From Bryobacterales bacterium (GTDB lineage: Bacteria > Acidobacteriota > Terriglobia > Bryobacterales > Bryobacteraceae), in contig JADLDI010000002.1 of NCBI GenBank assembly GCA_020846745.1, forward strand, positions 1 to 64,000: a stretch of DNA of 64,000 bases, written 5' to 3'. A program made the translations under genes and the position numbers. This document shows, piece by piece, positions 44,989 through 53,975 of the stretch (positions are counted from its first letter, which is position 1; the number at the start of each line of letters is the position of its first letter). The notes under the pieces are model-generated. The model was not told the DNA's origin. It saw nothing but the letters and a program-made list of their open reading frames with translations, and did no database searches.

Positions 44989-45671
44989 TGATGCACATGC
45001 TCGGGCCGCTATCGGAAACCGGCGACGGCAAAGGTTGGCCGTTACAGATTCCAAGGCACGTCACCGATTCGGATTTCTTCAAGCGCGGCGGCGCCGATAT
45101 CGTTCGAGGCCTGTTCTCGCGATCGATTATTGACCAACTGGCGCAGGATGCGCGTGAGCAGATGCCGCTGGCCCACCGCTCCATACTGTATGAAAGCGAT
45201 AACACATGGGAAGGCCGCGGCGGCAAGCCCGCCCGCGCACTGTCTAACATCGCCGGCACACAGCTTCAGTTTGGGATCTACATGAACGAGTTGGTGGTGC
45301 GCAAGCTGTCGCAACTAACCGGACTGGAACTTAGCCCCACGGGCGGGGGAACCTACTCGTATTACCACAAGGAAGGCGACTTTCTGGCGCTCCACCGCGA
45401 TGTGTTGACGTGCGATGTAACCGTGATCACGTGCCTGGAGAACTCGCGGCCCACTCAGTCCGGCGCCCTATACCTCTATCCAAACCACATTCTGACGCCT
45501 CTTTCGGAACTGCGCGGGCGGGCGGACCGCAGCGGGGTGGTCGTAGATCTGGAACCTGGTGACGTGGCGATACTGCTCGGGTCGGTGGTGCCTCACGAGG
45601 TGTCGCCGCTGCCGCAAGGTCAGCATCGGACAGTGGCCCTGATGTGCTACCGGGTGGCCGGCTGGGCATAG
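44985..45671 (+). CDS. 2OG-Fe(II) oxygenase, prolyl-hydroxylase-like
   Basis: The ATG at 44985 overlaps the previous stop (ATGA), giving 228 residues. The double-stranded beta-helix core has an HXD facial-triad start (His137, Asp139 in LALHRDVLT). The distal His204 (VVPHEVSPL) and Arg215 (QHRTVALMCYR) could bind iron and 2-oxoglutarate. The C-terminal layout resembles prolyl-4-hydroxylase-like enzymes. In this operon a Pro-rich peptide is a natural candidate substrate; this is inference. It lies 15 bases before the heparinase-like gene, which may share the transcript. Confidence 0.8.
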   Translation: MMMHMLGPLSETGDGKGWPLQIPRHVTDSDFFKRGGADIVRGLFSRSIIDQLAQDAREQMPLAHRSILYESDNTWEGRGGKPARALSNIAGTQLQFGIYMNELVVRKLSQLTGLELSPTGGGTYSYYHKEGDFLALHRDVLTCDVTVITCLENSRPTQSGALYLYPNHILTPLSELRGRADRSGVVVDLEPGDVAILLGSVVPHEVSPLPQGQHRTVALMCYRVAGWA

Positions 45672-45686
45672 CGTAAGCTATGGCTA

Positions 45687-48209
45687 ATGAGACCCGTTTC
45701 ACTGCTGTTCCTCGCATTTGCGGCTTCATCCCTAATCGCTGAGAAAACTGAGAGCGTATTTTACCCGCGCGCAGTGCGTGAGCGGGCGGTGCGCAACGCA
45801 ACGCAGTTCCGGTGGGCCGCGGAAATCCAGCAGAAGGCGATTGCGGACGCCGACCGCTGGCTGCATATTTCCGACGACGACCTGTGGCAGGACATGTTCG
45901 GGCCGCGGATTACACGGTCGCACATGGTGTGGTCGGCCGGTTATTGTCCCGCCTGCCGCAAACCGGTCCCGATGTACGACTGGAAGATCGACGCCTGGAA
46001 GACGCCGTGGAAGGCGCGCTGCCCACATTGCAATGAGTTGTTCCCAAAGAACGACTTCGAGGCATTCTATAAGAGCGGCATCGACTCGGCCGGCATCTTC
46101 GACCCGAAGAAGGCCGACCGGAAATTGCTCTACAACCTGGAACATCCGAACCCAAACGATCCGCTGCACTTGTTCGGTGTTGACGATGGCGAAGGGTACG
46201 TGGAAGGTAATAAGCGCTGGCGATTCATCGGAGCGTACCTTCTTTACGGGCAGTGGACCCAACGGATCGAGTCCGGCGTCCGCAACTTAGCCACTGCTTA
46301 TACGATGACGGGCGACAAGCGATATGCGCATAAGGCCGGCGTGCTGCTGGACCGTATCGCCGATATCTGGCCGACCTTCGACTATGCGACGCAGGGATTG
46401 GTTTACGAGCGCGCCAGGTACGGTGGCGGCGTGGCGGGATATGTCTGGTATGCGATCACGTCGGCTTACACGGTGATGTATCTGACAACCGCTTACGATC
46501 AGGTGTTCGACGGCATCAAAGACGATAAGCAACTGGTAGAGTTTCTGCGGACGAAGTCAGCCGCAAAACGAACGTTCGCTGATATCCGGAAGAACATTGA
46601 AGACAACATCCTGCGCCACGCATTGGCGAACCCGCACCAGATCCGCACCAATTATCCGGGGCGCGAGCGGGCACTGATGCTGATTCAGACAGTGTTGGGT
46701 TGGCCGGGGTATCGCACACAGCTACGCGCGGAAATGGACAAGATTATCGCCAAAGCGGTGGAGGTGGACGGACTGTCGGGCGAGAAGGGACTGGCGGGAT
46801 ATTCGTCGATCGCGCCGCGCGATATCGCGGAGATCATGGAGGAGTACGCAGCGCTAGACCCCGGTCTGGTGCCCTATCTTGTGGATACGCATCCGAAGCT
46901 GAAGCAGACCTATAAGTTCCACTTCGACACCTGGATTGACCATTCCTATTACATACACTCCGGCGATTCAGGCTCGTTCTCCAAGAAGTCAGAAAGATAT
47001 GCGGGGCTGGTATTCGGCGGCTCGGTTTACAGTCTGCTGCCGAGACTGGCGAAGGCCACCGGCGACCCCATGTATCTGCAAATGGCCTGGATCGGCAACG
47101 GCAAGAAGTTAGACGGCCTGCCGCATAATATCTTTGCCGAAGATCCGGCCGGGTACGCGACACAAGTGAAGCAGGCGGTCGATAAGTACGGAACGTGGCC
47201 GAAAGTGGCGAGCGTCAACAAGGAAGAGTGGCGGATGGCCGTGCTGCGCCACCGCACCGCACCGGATGCGGCCGTGTTTCTCGACTACGATTCCGTTCCC
47301 GAATGCCAACTGAAAAGCCACTACCATTTTGATGCAATGAATATCGGGATGTTCGCCAAAGGACTTGACCTGTTGCCGGAATTCGGCTATCCGGCCGTCC
47401 AGTTTGGCGACTGGCACACCCCGCAGGCGATCTGGCACAGGAAGACTGCCGCCCATAACACGGTGGTGGTGGACGGTAAGGATCAAAGCGGCGGGCCGAC
47501 GCAATGTACGCTGTGGACGGCTGGTGGCGAGGTGCAGGCGGTGCGTGCAAATTCGCCTTCGCAGATCAAGGGCCAAGTGTATGAGCGGACGGTCGCGATG
47601 GTGGAAACCGGTCCTGCGGATTACTATGTGCTCGACGTTTTCCGTGTCACAGGTGGACTTGAACACGCGAAGCACACACATACTAACTACGCCAAGGCGG
47701 TCCCGTTCGGGGTGAAGTTGGCGGCAGCCGATTCGCCTTATGCGGCGGGTACGCTGATGCGGGCGTTTCAACTGGACCGGACGCCACAAGCGGCTTGGGG
47801 GGTCGACTGGCAGATCGTGGACCGGTATAACTACGCACCAGGCCGAAAGGTCCACTTACGGTACACGGACCTGACCCGCGATTCCGAGGCGATGACGGCC
47901 GAAAGCTGGACGGTTGAAAGCACAGCAGCCACCAAAGATGAATGGATACCGACGGTGGTTACGCGACGCAAGATCGAGACCGGAGACTTATCTTCCACCT
48001 TCGTGGGTGTTTTTGAGCCGTACGAGGGCCAAAGCCGCGTGAGCCAGATCAAAAGGATAGACGCTGAAGGCTCCGACGCCGTGAAGATACAAGTGAACCT
48101 ACAGGGCGGGCTTGTCGATCAGTTATCGAGCCACGCTGCCGGACTCAAATGGGAACGCCGCAACGCGCGTGGCGCAGTGATGTTTAGCGGCGAAGCCAAG
48201 AGTCGATAA
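45687..48209 (+). CDS. Secreted heparinase II/III-like polysaccharide lyase
   Basis: This 840-residue protein has a signal peptide (MRPVSLLFLAFAASSLIA). Two CXXC pairs (YCPACRKP, RCPHCNELFP) suggest a small zinc-binding insert at about residues 85-115. The middle is an alpha-barrel-like region. The later part carries the heparinase II/III block KSHYHFDAMNIGMFAKG and AAHNTVVVDGKDQ, with His and Tyr residues of the kind used by these lyases. It probably cleaves an acidic polysaccharide in the periplasm or outside the cell. Its 3' end overlaps the convergent esterase-like gene by 26 bases. Confidence 0.82.
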   Translation: MRPVSLLFLAFAASSLIAEKTESVFYPRAVRERAVRNATQFRWAAEIQQKAIADADRWLHISDDDLWQDMFGPRITRSHMVWSAGYCPACRKPVPMYDWKIDAWKTPWKARCPHCNELFPKNDFEAFYKSGIDSAGIFDPKKADRKLLYNLEHPNPNDPLHLFGVDDGEGYVEGNKRWRFIGAYLLYGQWTQRIESGVRNLATAYTMTGDKRYAHKAGVLLDRIADIWPTFDYATQGLVYERARYGGGVAGYVWYAITSAYTVMYLTTAYDQVFDGIKDDKQLVEFLRTKSAAKRTFADIRKNIEDNILRHALANPHQIRTNYPGRERALMLIQTVLGWPGYRTQLRAEMDKIIAKAVEVDGLSGEKGLAGYSSIAPRDIAEIMEEYAALDPGLVPYLVDTHPKLKQTYKFHFDTWIDHSYYIHSGDSGSFSKKSERYAGLVFGGSVYSLLPRLAKATGDPMYLQMAWIGNGKKLDGLPHNIFAEDPAGYATQVKQAVDKYGTWPKVASVNKEEWRMAVLRHRTAPDAAVFLDYDSVPECQLKSHYHFDAMNIGMFAKGLDLLPEFGYPAVQFGDWHTPQAIWHRKTAAHNTVVVDGKDQSGGPTQCTLWTAGGEVQAVRANSPSQIKGQVYERTVAMVETGPADYYVLDVFRVTGGLEHAKHTHTNYAKAVPFGVKLAAADSPYAAGTLMRAFQLDRTPQAAWGVDWQIVDRYNYAPGRKVHLRYTDLTRDSEAMTAESWTVESTAATKDEWIPTVVTRRKIETGDLSSTFVGVFEPYEGQSRVSQIKRIDAEGSDAVKIQVNLQGGLVDQLSSHAAGLKWERRNARGAVMFSGEAKSR

Positions 48210-49371
48210 ACGCAAACGCCCGGTCTTCGCTCGATCGTGGAAAGCCATGTCCACCGCGGAAGTAGTAAGTCTCGAATCGCTCTGGCGCGCGGTATAAGTC
48301 GTACACCGGCTTCAACCGCGCTTCAGCCTGCCGGGTGGACCAGCCGGAGTTCGGGAAGATGTTGTCATCATCGGAAGCCGTCAGCATCAGCGGCCGCGGC
48401 GCGATTTGCGCCAGCACCCAATGCATGTCGAACGGTATTTGGATAACTCCGGAATCGGGCACACCGGAGTAGTTGCGGATGTTGATGTGCGGGCCGGCGA
48501 TGTAGAAGCCTAAGCGCGGCAGCAGCGCGGTGGCGCCTGACCATCGGAAGGGGTTACCGTCGTGCCGGAACGTATCGAATCCACAGGACGAAACGCCGAC
48601 GGCGATTCGCTCATCAAGGGCCATGGCAAACCAGGTGGAGTAGGCACCGTGTGAGTGGCCGATCGAACCGATGCGGCCGGCATCTACGACATCCTGCTTC
48701 GTGAGATAGTCGACGGCGCGGGACAGGTCCCACACCATTTTGCCCATCATCGACCATTTGGGGTGCTTCTCATAAAACGGAATGGCGTCGCCGTAATGGC
48801 CGGAGTTCGGGTCGTGCCGTTCGCCGAAACAGAGCGCGTCGTAAGAAAGAGTTACATAGCCGCGGCGCGCCAGCGCAAGCGCCATCGCCAGGCGCGGGTT
48901 GCCTTTGAGGCCGGAAGGTTCGTCCTTCGCATCCTGGGTGGTTTGGTGTGGACAGACGATGGCCGGTAGGCGGCCCTGCCGTTGCTCCGGAACAAACAGG
49001 TGCGCAGGGATCCACTCGCCGGGCGCGCCGAGGAACGCGACCCGGCGGCGCACGATGCCGTGCTCGACTTTGGTTTCAGCATCGGTGCGGAATTCGATGG
49101 GCGGCGGCGCGGGGGCGGGTCCGAGGAAGAGGTCGATCACCTTGCGAAACTCGGCGCGGCGCTCGGCCCAGGCGGCGACAGTCGTAATGTTCTTACCGGC
49201 AAGTTCGCTTAGCTGCGCACGCCCCGTCTGTTCGGTTGTGATTTGCGGGGCGGTTTCTCCGGTAATCTGCTTCCACCGCTCCCACGACCAGTTGACGTAC
49301 CCCGAACGCTGCAGTAGCAGGCCCGAAGGCATGGCAAGCGCGGCGCGGCGGGTGAGTCCAATTGAAGACAT
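48184..49371 (-). CDS. Secreted alpha/beta-hydrolase (acetyl-xylan-esterase-like)
   Basis: This 395-residue protein has a signal-like N-terminus (TRRAALAMPSGLLL). The alpha/beta-hydrolase triad is Ser240 in GHSHGAY, an Asp in the DDDNIF stretch at 334-336, and His375 in RGGHGFP. The C-terminal half resembles large bacterial carbohydrate esterases. Activity on acetylated or methylated polysaccharide is plausible beside lyase and hydrolase genes, but it is not proven. The gene is convergent with the heparinase-like gene, and the two coding ends overlap. Confidence 0.8.
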   Translation of the reverse strand: MSSIGLTRRAALAMPSGLLLQRSGYVNWSWERWKQITGETAPQITTEQTGRAQLSELAGKNITTVAAWAERRAEFRKVIDLFLGPAPAPPPIEFRTDAETKVEHGIVRRRVAFLGAPGEWIPAHLFVPEQRQGRLPAIVCPHQTTQDAKDEPSGLKGNPRLAMALALARRGYVTLSYDALCFGERHDPNSGHYGDAIPFYEKHPKWSMMGKMVWDLSRAVDYLTKQDVVDAGRIGSIGHSHGAYSTWFAMALDERIAVGVSSCGFDTFRHDGNPFRWSGATALLPRLGFYIAGPHINIRNYSGVPDSGVIQIPFDMHWVLAQIAPRPLMLTASDDDNIFPNSGWSTRQAEARLKPVYDLYRAPERFETYYFRGGHGFPRSSEDRAFAFIDSWLRR

Positions 49372-49410
49372 TCCTGTACGATAGCAAGCGGTTTGTGCTA
49401 TCGCTAAGGC

Positions 49411-51717
49411 ATGCGAGTTTTGTTGGGAGTCGGCGCCTTGGTCGCGGCGCTGAACCTGTCAGGCGCTTCGATCGATTTACGGCAGGCTGTTGTCGTGGTC
49501 AGGCTAGGCCAACTACCGCCGGCCGAGAGCACAGCCGCGAAGGTCCTGGTGGAAGAGATCAAAAAGCGGACCGGGATTGAGTTGGCAGTATCGAAGAGTT
49601 TCCCGTCGGGACGTCCGGCGATTGCCATTACCTCTACCCGGACTGTACCGGAGTGGAATCGGACGGTTCCGGCGCCCCCTGCCAAAGCCGAAGGATTCCG
49701 GTTGCACGCGGATCACTCGACGGTGTGGCTGGCAGGTAGCGATGCGCGCGGAGCGCTCTATGCCGTAGGCCAGTTGCTTCGGCAACTCGATTGGGATCAA
49801 GGCAAGCTGGAACTGACGCAACCGTTGGACATCAGCACGGCTCCGCAGTCGTCGATTCGCGGGCATCAACTCGGATACCGCTCAACGGCCAACTCATGGG
49901 ACGCGTGGACCGTCCAGCAGTTCGAACAGTACATCCGCGAACTCGCCTTTTTCGGCATCAACGCCATTGAGAACATCCCCGCCGAGGACAATCGCAAGAA
50001 CCCGCTGATGAAATACTCGCGCCGCGAGATGAACAAGGCGATGGGCGAAATCTGTGCTCGTTACGGGATCGATTACTGGCTGTGGACGCCTGCGCCGTTC
50101 GACCTGACTGACACGGAAAAGCGCGCCGACCTTCTGCGCCGCATGGACCAGTTGTTTGACGACGTGCCGCAGATCGGCGGCATCTTCTTCCCGGGCGGCG
50201 ACCCTGGCGATAACCCGCCCGATTTGGTGCTCGGCTTCCTTGAGGAGTTAGCGACACACATGCGCCGGTCGCACAAGGAGACGAAGATCTGGCTGTCGCT
50301 GCAGGGTTTCTCGAAGGAAAAGGCGGAGGCCGTTTACAGCTATCTGGATAAGCGCGTGCCGGAGTGGTTCGGCGGGATAGTTCACGGCCCATCGAGTCCA
50401 TCGATTACGGCGACGCGCCGGCGATTGCGTGCCGACGTGAAACTGCGCCTTTACCCGGATGTAACGCACAACAAGATCAGCCAGTATGAGGTGCCGGAAT
50501 GGGACCAGGCGTATGCATTGACGCTGGGCCGTGAAGCGGTGAATCCCCGCCCGTACGAGTATGCCGCGATTCACAACCGCTATGCCGCACTCAGCGATGG
50601 GTTCCTGTCCTATTCCGACGGAGTACATGACGACGTAAACAAGACGGTATGGAGCGCCCTGGCGTGGGACCGCTCTCGCGACCCGCGTCAGATCGTAATC
50701 GAATATGCCCGCGTGTTCTTTTCGCCCGCAATCGGCGAGCAGGCGGCGGACGGCATCCTCGCCCTGGAACGCAACTGGCGCGGCCCGCTTCCGGCCAACG
50801 GAGGCGTGGAGGCGACGCTCAGCTACTGGCGGCAGCTTGAGGCGAAAGCGCCGTGGCTCGACCGGAACTGGCGCTGGCAGATGTGCCTGCTGCGCGCCAC
50901 GTATGACACTTACGTACGCCGGCGGCTGCTGCAGGACACAAAACTCGAAAACGAAGCCAATTCCATCCTTGCCCGGTCTACCCCTACGACGGCTGTAACA
51001 TCGATGGACGAAGCGATGCGGGTACTGAACCAAGCCGTGGAGTCGCCGGCCGGGGCCGACCTGCGGGCGCGAATTATCGAACTCTGCGCCAAACTGTTCG
51101 AGTCTATCGGGCTGCAAACCAGCGTTGCGAAGTATCACGCCAGCGGAGCGGAACGCGGCGCGGTGCTCGACTTTATTGATAATCCCCTCAACAACCGCTG
51201 GTGGCTGGAAGATGAGTTCGCCAAGGTCCGTAAGATGACCAGCGGCGATGAGCAGGCGCGGCGGCTGCATGAGATCGCGGCATGGGAGAATCCCGGACCG
51301 GGGAGCTTCTATGACGATATTGGGAACATCCGCAAGTCGCCGCATATGGTGCGCGGCACGGGGCCGGACGCCGACGATCCGCTCTACTGGTGGTGGGATA
51401 ACGGCAAGAGCCGGGCACGGTTGTCGTGGCAGGTCACGATGTGGCCGCAGGAGATGCGGTATGAGGGGCTTGATCCGATGGGTCGGTATGTGGTCCGCAC
51501 GACGGGGTATGGACAGGCCTTGCTGCGCGCCGGCGGGCAGCGCCTTAAGCCGAGCGTGGATGGGAAAGAGCTTGGGGAGTTTAAAGACTTCCCAATACCT
51601 CCGAGTGCGGTCACGGACGGCACCTTAGTACTGACCTGGGACAAGGCCACCGATGAAGATCACCTGAATTGGAGGAAGCGGTCCCGGTTATCTGAAGTTT
51701 GGGTGCTGAAGCAATAG
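49411..51717 (+). CDS. Secreted GH20/GH67-like glycoside hydrolase
   Basis: This 768-residue protein has a signal peptide (MRVLLGVGALVAALNLSGAS). An alpha/beta domain at about 25-135 resembles GH20 domain 2 / GH67 N-terminal domains (GARGALYAVGQLLRQL-like region). A TIM-barrel-like region (about 140-440) has RGHQLGYRSTANSWD, NAIENIPAED, WLWTPAPFD and FFPGGDPGDNPPD. The C-terminal part is helical with a final beta-rich domain. The family of hypothetical glycosidases is clear, but I cannot assign a substrate. Alpha-glucuronidase- or hexosaminidase-like activity are the main candidates. Confidence 0.7.
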   Translation: MRVLLGVGALVAALNLSGASIDLRQAVVVVRLGQLPPAESTAAKVLVEEIKKRTGIELAVSKSFPSGRPAIAITSTRTVPEWNRTVPAPPAKAEGFRLHADHSTVWLAGSDARGALYAVGQLLRQLDWDQGKLELTQPLDISTAPQSSIRGHQLGYRSTANSWDAWTVQQFEQYIRELAFFGINAIENIPAEDNRKNPLMKYSRREMNKAMGEICARYGIDYWLWTPAPFDLTDTEKRADLLRRMDQLFDDVPQIGGIFFPGGDPGDNPPDLVLGFLEELATHMRRSHKETKIWLSLQGFSKEKAEAVYSYLDKRVPEWFGGIVHGPSSPSITATRRRLRADVKLRLYPDVTHNKISQYEVPEWDQAYALTLGREAVNPRPYEYAAIHNRYAALSDGFLSYSDGVHDDVNKTVWSALAWDRSRDPRQIVIEYARVFFSPAIGEQAADGILALERNWRGPLPANGGVEATLSYWRQLEAKAPWLDRNWRWQMCLLRATYDTYVRRRLLQDTKLENEANSILARSTPTTAVTSMDEAMRVLNQAVESPAGADLRARIIELCAKLFESIGLQTSVAKYHASGAERGAVLDFIDNPLNNRWWLEDEFAKVRKMTSGDEQARRLHEIAAWENPGPGSFYDDIGNIRKSPHMVRGTGPDADDPLYWWWDNGKSRARLSWQVTMWPQEMRYEGLDPMGRYVVRTTGYGQALLRAGGQRLKPSVDGKELGEFKDFPIPPSAVTDGTLVLTWDKATDEDHLNWRKRSRLSEVWVLKQ

Positions 51718-51865
51718 TCCTTGGCGAGCAAGGTGAATGGCCACGTGGTATTCCCCTCAATTCATGGCAATACGTCGGCTTTGCCGGCCGGGACACTCGA
51801 AAAGTAGTGATTTCTCTAATCCGAATGGTCAGATCCGCCGATAAACTCATAGGCAGGTCGTGTTT

Positions 51866-53047
51866 ATGAGCGCCGAGGCAACCTGGACAACACCCGATAT
51901 AACTTTTCCACCTGAGCGTTCAGAATATGATCAACTGAAGGTACAGTTTCTAGCTAGCCTCAGCCACGAACTTCGCACCCCTCTGAACGGTGTTGTGGGT
52001 ATGTCGGAGATGTTGCTCGAGACCGGATTGGATGAAGAGCAACAGGAATACGTACAGATCCTCAGAGAATGTGCCGGCCAGTTGTCAGAGACGCTGAACT
52101 CGGTACTGGACTATGCTGCCCTGTCAGCCGGTGATTTCGCGATTGAGGAAACCGAGTTTCACCTGCGGTCATTATTAGATTCCGTAGCCGATGAAATTCG
52201 CCCGCGGGCGGAGGCCAAGGGTCTGTTGCTGGTTACTGCGTTCGATCGGGCAATGCCGGAAACTCTAATCGGCGATGCCCGGTATCTGCGGCAGTTGATC
52301 TTGCATTTGCTCCGCAATGCGGTGAAGTTTACACCGCAGGGCCACGTGGAACTGAAGGTCGATATCGAACCGATTTACGGTGTGCGCGTGTCGATGCGGA
52401 TCAGCGTGAAAGATACCGGTATCGGCATCCCGCCGGAGAAACTACGGACTATCTTCGAATCGTTCCGGCAGGTGGACAACAGCCTGTCGCGCAACCACAA
52501 CGGATTGGGATTGGGGTTGGCGCTGGCAGAGAAGATTACCACGCTGCTACGCGGCGAAATCCAGGTGGACAGCCAGCCAGGAAAAGGGTCGACGTTCGCG
52601 GTGCGGGTGCCGTTCCGTGTGCCGACCGCCTCGCTTGGCATGCAGGCGTTTCCCGCGGACAATGGACGGGCTTTGGCGGCGGGCTTGCGGCGCGTGCTCG
52701 TAGTGGACGACAACAAGATCGCCCAGCAGGTAGTGAAACACATCCTCGAGCGGGCGCACTACGAAGTGGCTTGTGCGGACTCTGGTGAGGATGCTCTCCA
52801 GATGGCCAAGCGCGACCAGTTTGACGTGGTGATCATGGACCTGAAGATGCCCGGTTTAGACGGATTTGCCACGACTACGAAGTTGCGACAGGTACCAGGA
52901 TTTCAAAGTGTCCCAGTGATCGCGATGACAGCCAACTTCTCCGACCAGGACCGCACCTTCTCACAGACTCTTGGCATGCAGGGCTTCCTGGTAAAGCCGA
53001 TCCAGAAGGAAGACCTGCTGAACTCGTTGCGGCCGTTCCTGCGCTAA
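51866..53047 (+). CDS. Soluble hybrid histidine kinase with receiver domain
   Basis: The ATG at 51866 has AGG eight bases upstream and is preferred over the GTG at 51860, giving 393 residues. HisKA carries His34 in SHELRTPLNG. HATPase blocks follow: LRNAVKFTP, DTGIGIP and GLGLGLALAEK. A receiver domain (about 275-393) has phospho-acceptor Asp325 in VIMDLKMPGLDG and the conserved LVKPI. There is no sensor, PAS or membrane segment, so it must be fed by a partner protein or act as a phosphorelay module. No response regulator is adjacent. Confidence 0.9.
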   Translation: MSAEATWTTPDITFPPERSEYDQLKVQFLASLSHELRTPLNGVVGMSEMLLETGLDEEQQEYVQILRECAGQLSETLNSVLDYAALSAGDFAIEETEFHLRSLLDSVADEIRPRAEAKGLLLVTAFDRAMPETLIGDARYLRQLILHLLRNAVKFTPQGHVELKVDIEPIYGVRVSMRISVKDTGIGIPPEKLRTIFESFRQVDNSLSRNHNGLGLGLALAEKITTLLRGEIQVDSQPGKGSTFAVRVPFRVPTASLGMQAFPADNGRALAAGLRRVLVVDDNKIAQQVVKHILERAHYEVACADSGEDALQMAKRDQFDVVIMDLKMPGLDGFATTTKLRQVPGFQSVPVIAMTANFSDQDRTFSQTLGMQGFLVKPIQKEDLLNSLRPFLR

Positions 53048-53054
53048 TTTGCGG

Positions 53055-53975
53055 TTAATGCTCCAGGTGGAGCGTGACCATCTCTTCGTCGCTGCCGCCG
53101 CCCCATTTGCGCATGGCAATACGGAAACCCGCATAACCCAACCCGGCGACCAGCGTAAAACCAACCAGCAGGCCGATCAGCTTGACAGCACCCAGGATAA
53201 GATCGCCCATGTTGCCTTCTACCTTCGTGGGGACCTTTTCGTTCCAGATGATGTTGGCCTGATAGTTCACCTTGGCGAGCAGTTTTTCTGCCTCGTCAGC
53301 ATTTGGAGGGGCAATGGTCGCCACGACAAAAGATCCGGTGCGCTTCACGACCGTATTCGGCAACTTTTGGAACTCCGCCGCCCGGTCGCGCGCCATCTGC
53401 GGCGTGGGATAAGAGAAGATCGCCAGGTTCATCTCGCCGGCGGGGGTCTTGTAAGTCGCCAACTGACCTTCGGCGCCCATCGAGAACGCCGCAACAGAGG
53501 GCGGAATACGCGGTTCGAACGCGGCCAGCCCTGCCGGACCAATCACATACCGCATCGACCCCGCAACCAGATTCGCCTTGGGAACAAAGTCGGGTAGCAC
53601 CGGCAGCGATGCCTGGTCGAGCCGTGGCAATTGGATCTGCAGAATGTCCTGCTGCTGCTTGGTCAGTTTGTAACCTTCGAACTGCAGCACATAATTGCCG
53701 ATCCGCGTGGCCGGAACGTTCAGCCACTGCATGACGGCCATAGCGCTGGTAGGGTCTTTCAAACGATATGCGGTGGCGGTGAACTTCTTGGCCCCTTCCC
53801 CATAGACAGCCTGCTCTGCCGCTTCCAAGCCGTATTCATCCCAAACGGCACGGTCCTTTACCCTCACCTGCTTGAGGCCGGTACGTTTCAGGTCCCAAAG
53901 TTGTTCCGGCCAGATGGCGGCCTGAAGCGGCAGCACACTGGCGGCCAACAGAATTAGGCAGAGGCTCCGTGGCAT
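53055..53975 (-). CDS. Exported membrane-anchored protein of unknown function (DUF6599-like)
   Basis: This 306-residue protein has a signal peptide ([19 protein letters not shown]). A soluble region of about 230 residues follows, with [17 protein letters not shown] and [14 protein letters not shown]. One transmembrane helix lies near the C-terminus ([18 protein letters not shown], about 262-285), with a short cytoplasmic tail. It resembles a DUF6599-type family known from Acidobacteriota; this is from memory. Its start overlaps the secA end by 22 bases, so it is probably co-transcribed with secA. Function is unknown. Confidence 0.75.
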   Translation of the reverse strand: MPRSLCLILLAASVLPLQAAIWPEQLWDLKRTGLKQVRVKDRAVWDEYGLEAAEQAVYGEGAKKFTATAYRLKDPTSAMAVMQWLNVPATRIGNYVLQFEGYKLTKQQQDILQIQLPRLDQASLPVLPDFVPKANLVAGSMRYVIGPAGLAAFEPRIPPSVAAFSMGAEGQLATYKTPAGEMNLAIFSYPTPQMARDRAAEFQKLPNTVVKRTGSFVVATIAPPNADEAEKLLAKVNYQANIIWNEKVPTKVEGNMGDLILGAVKLIGLLVGFTLVAGLGYAGFRIAMRKWGGGSDEEMVTLHLEH

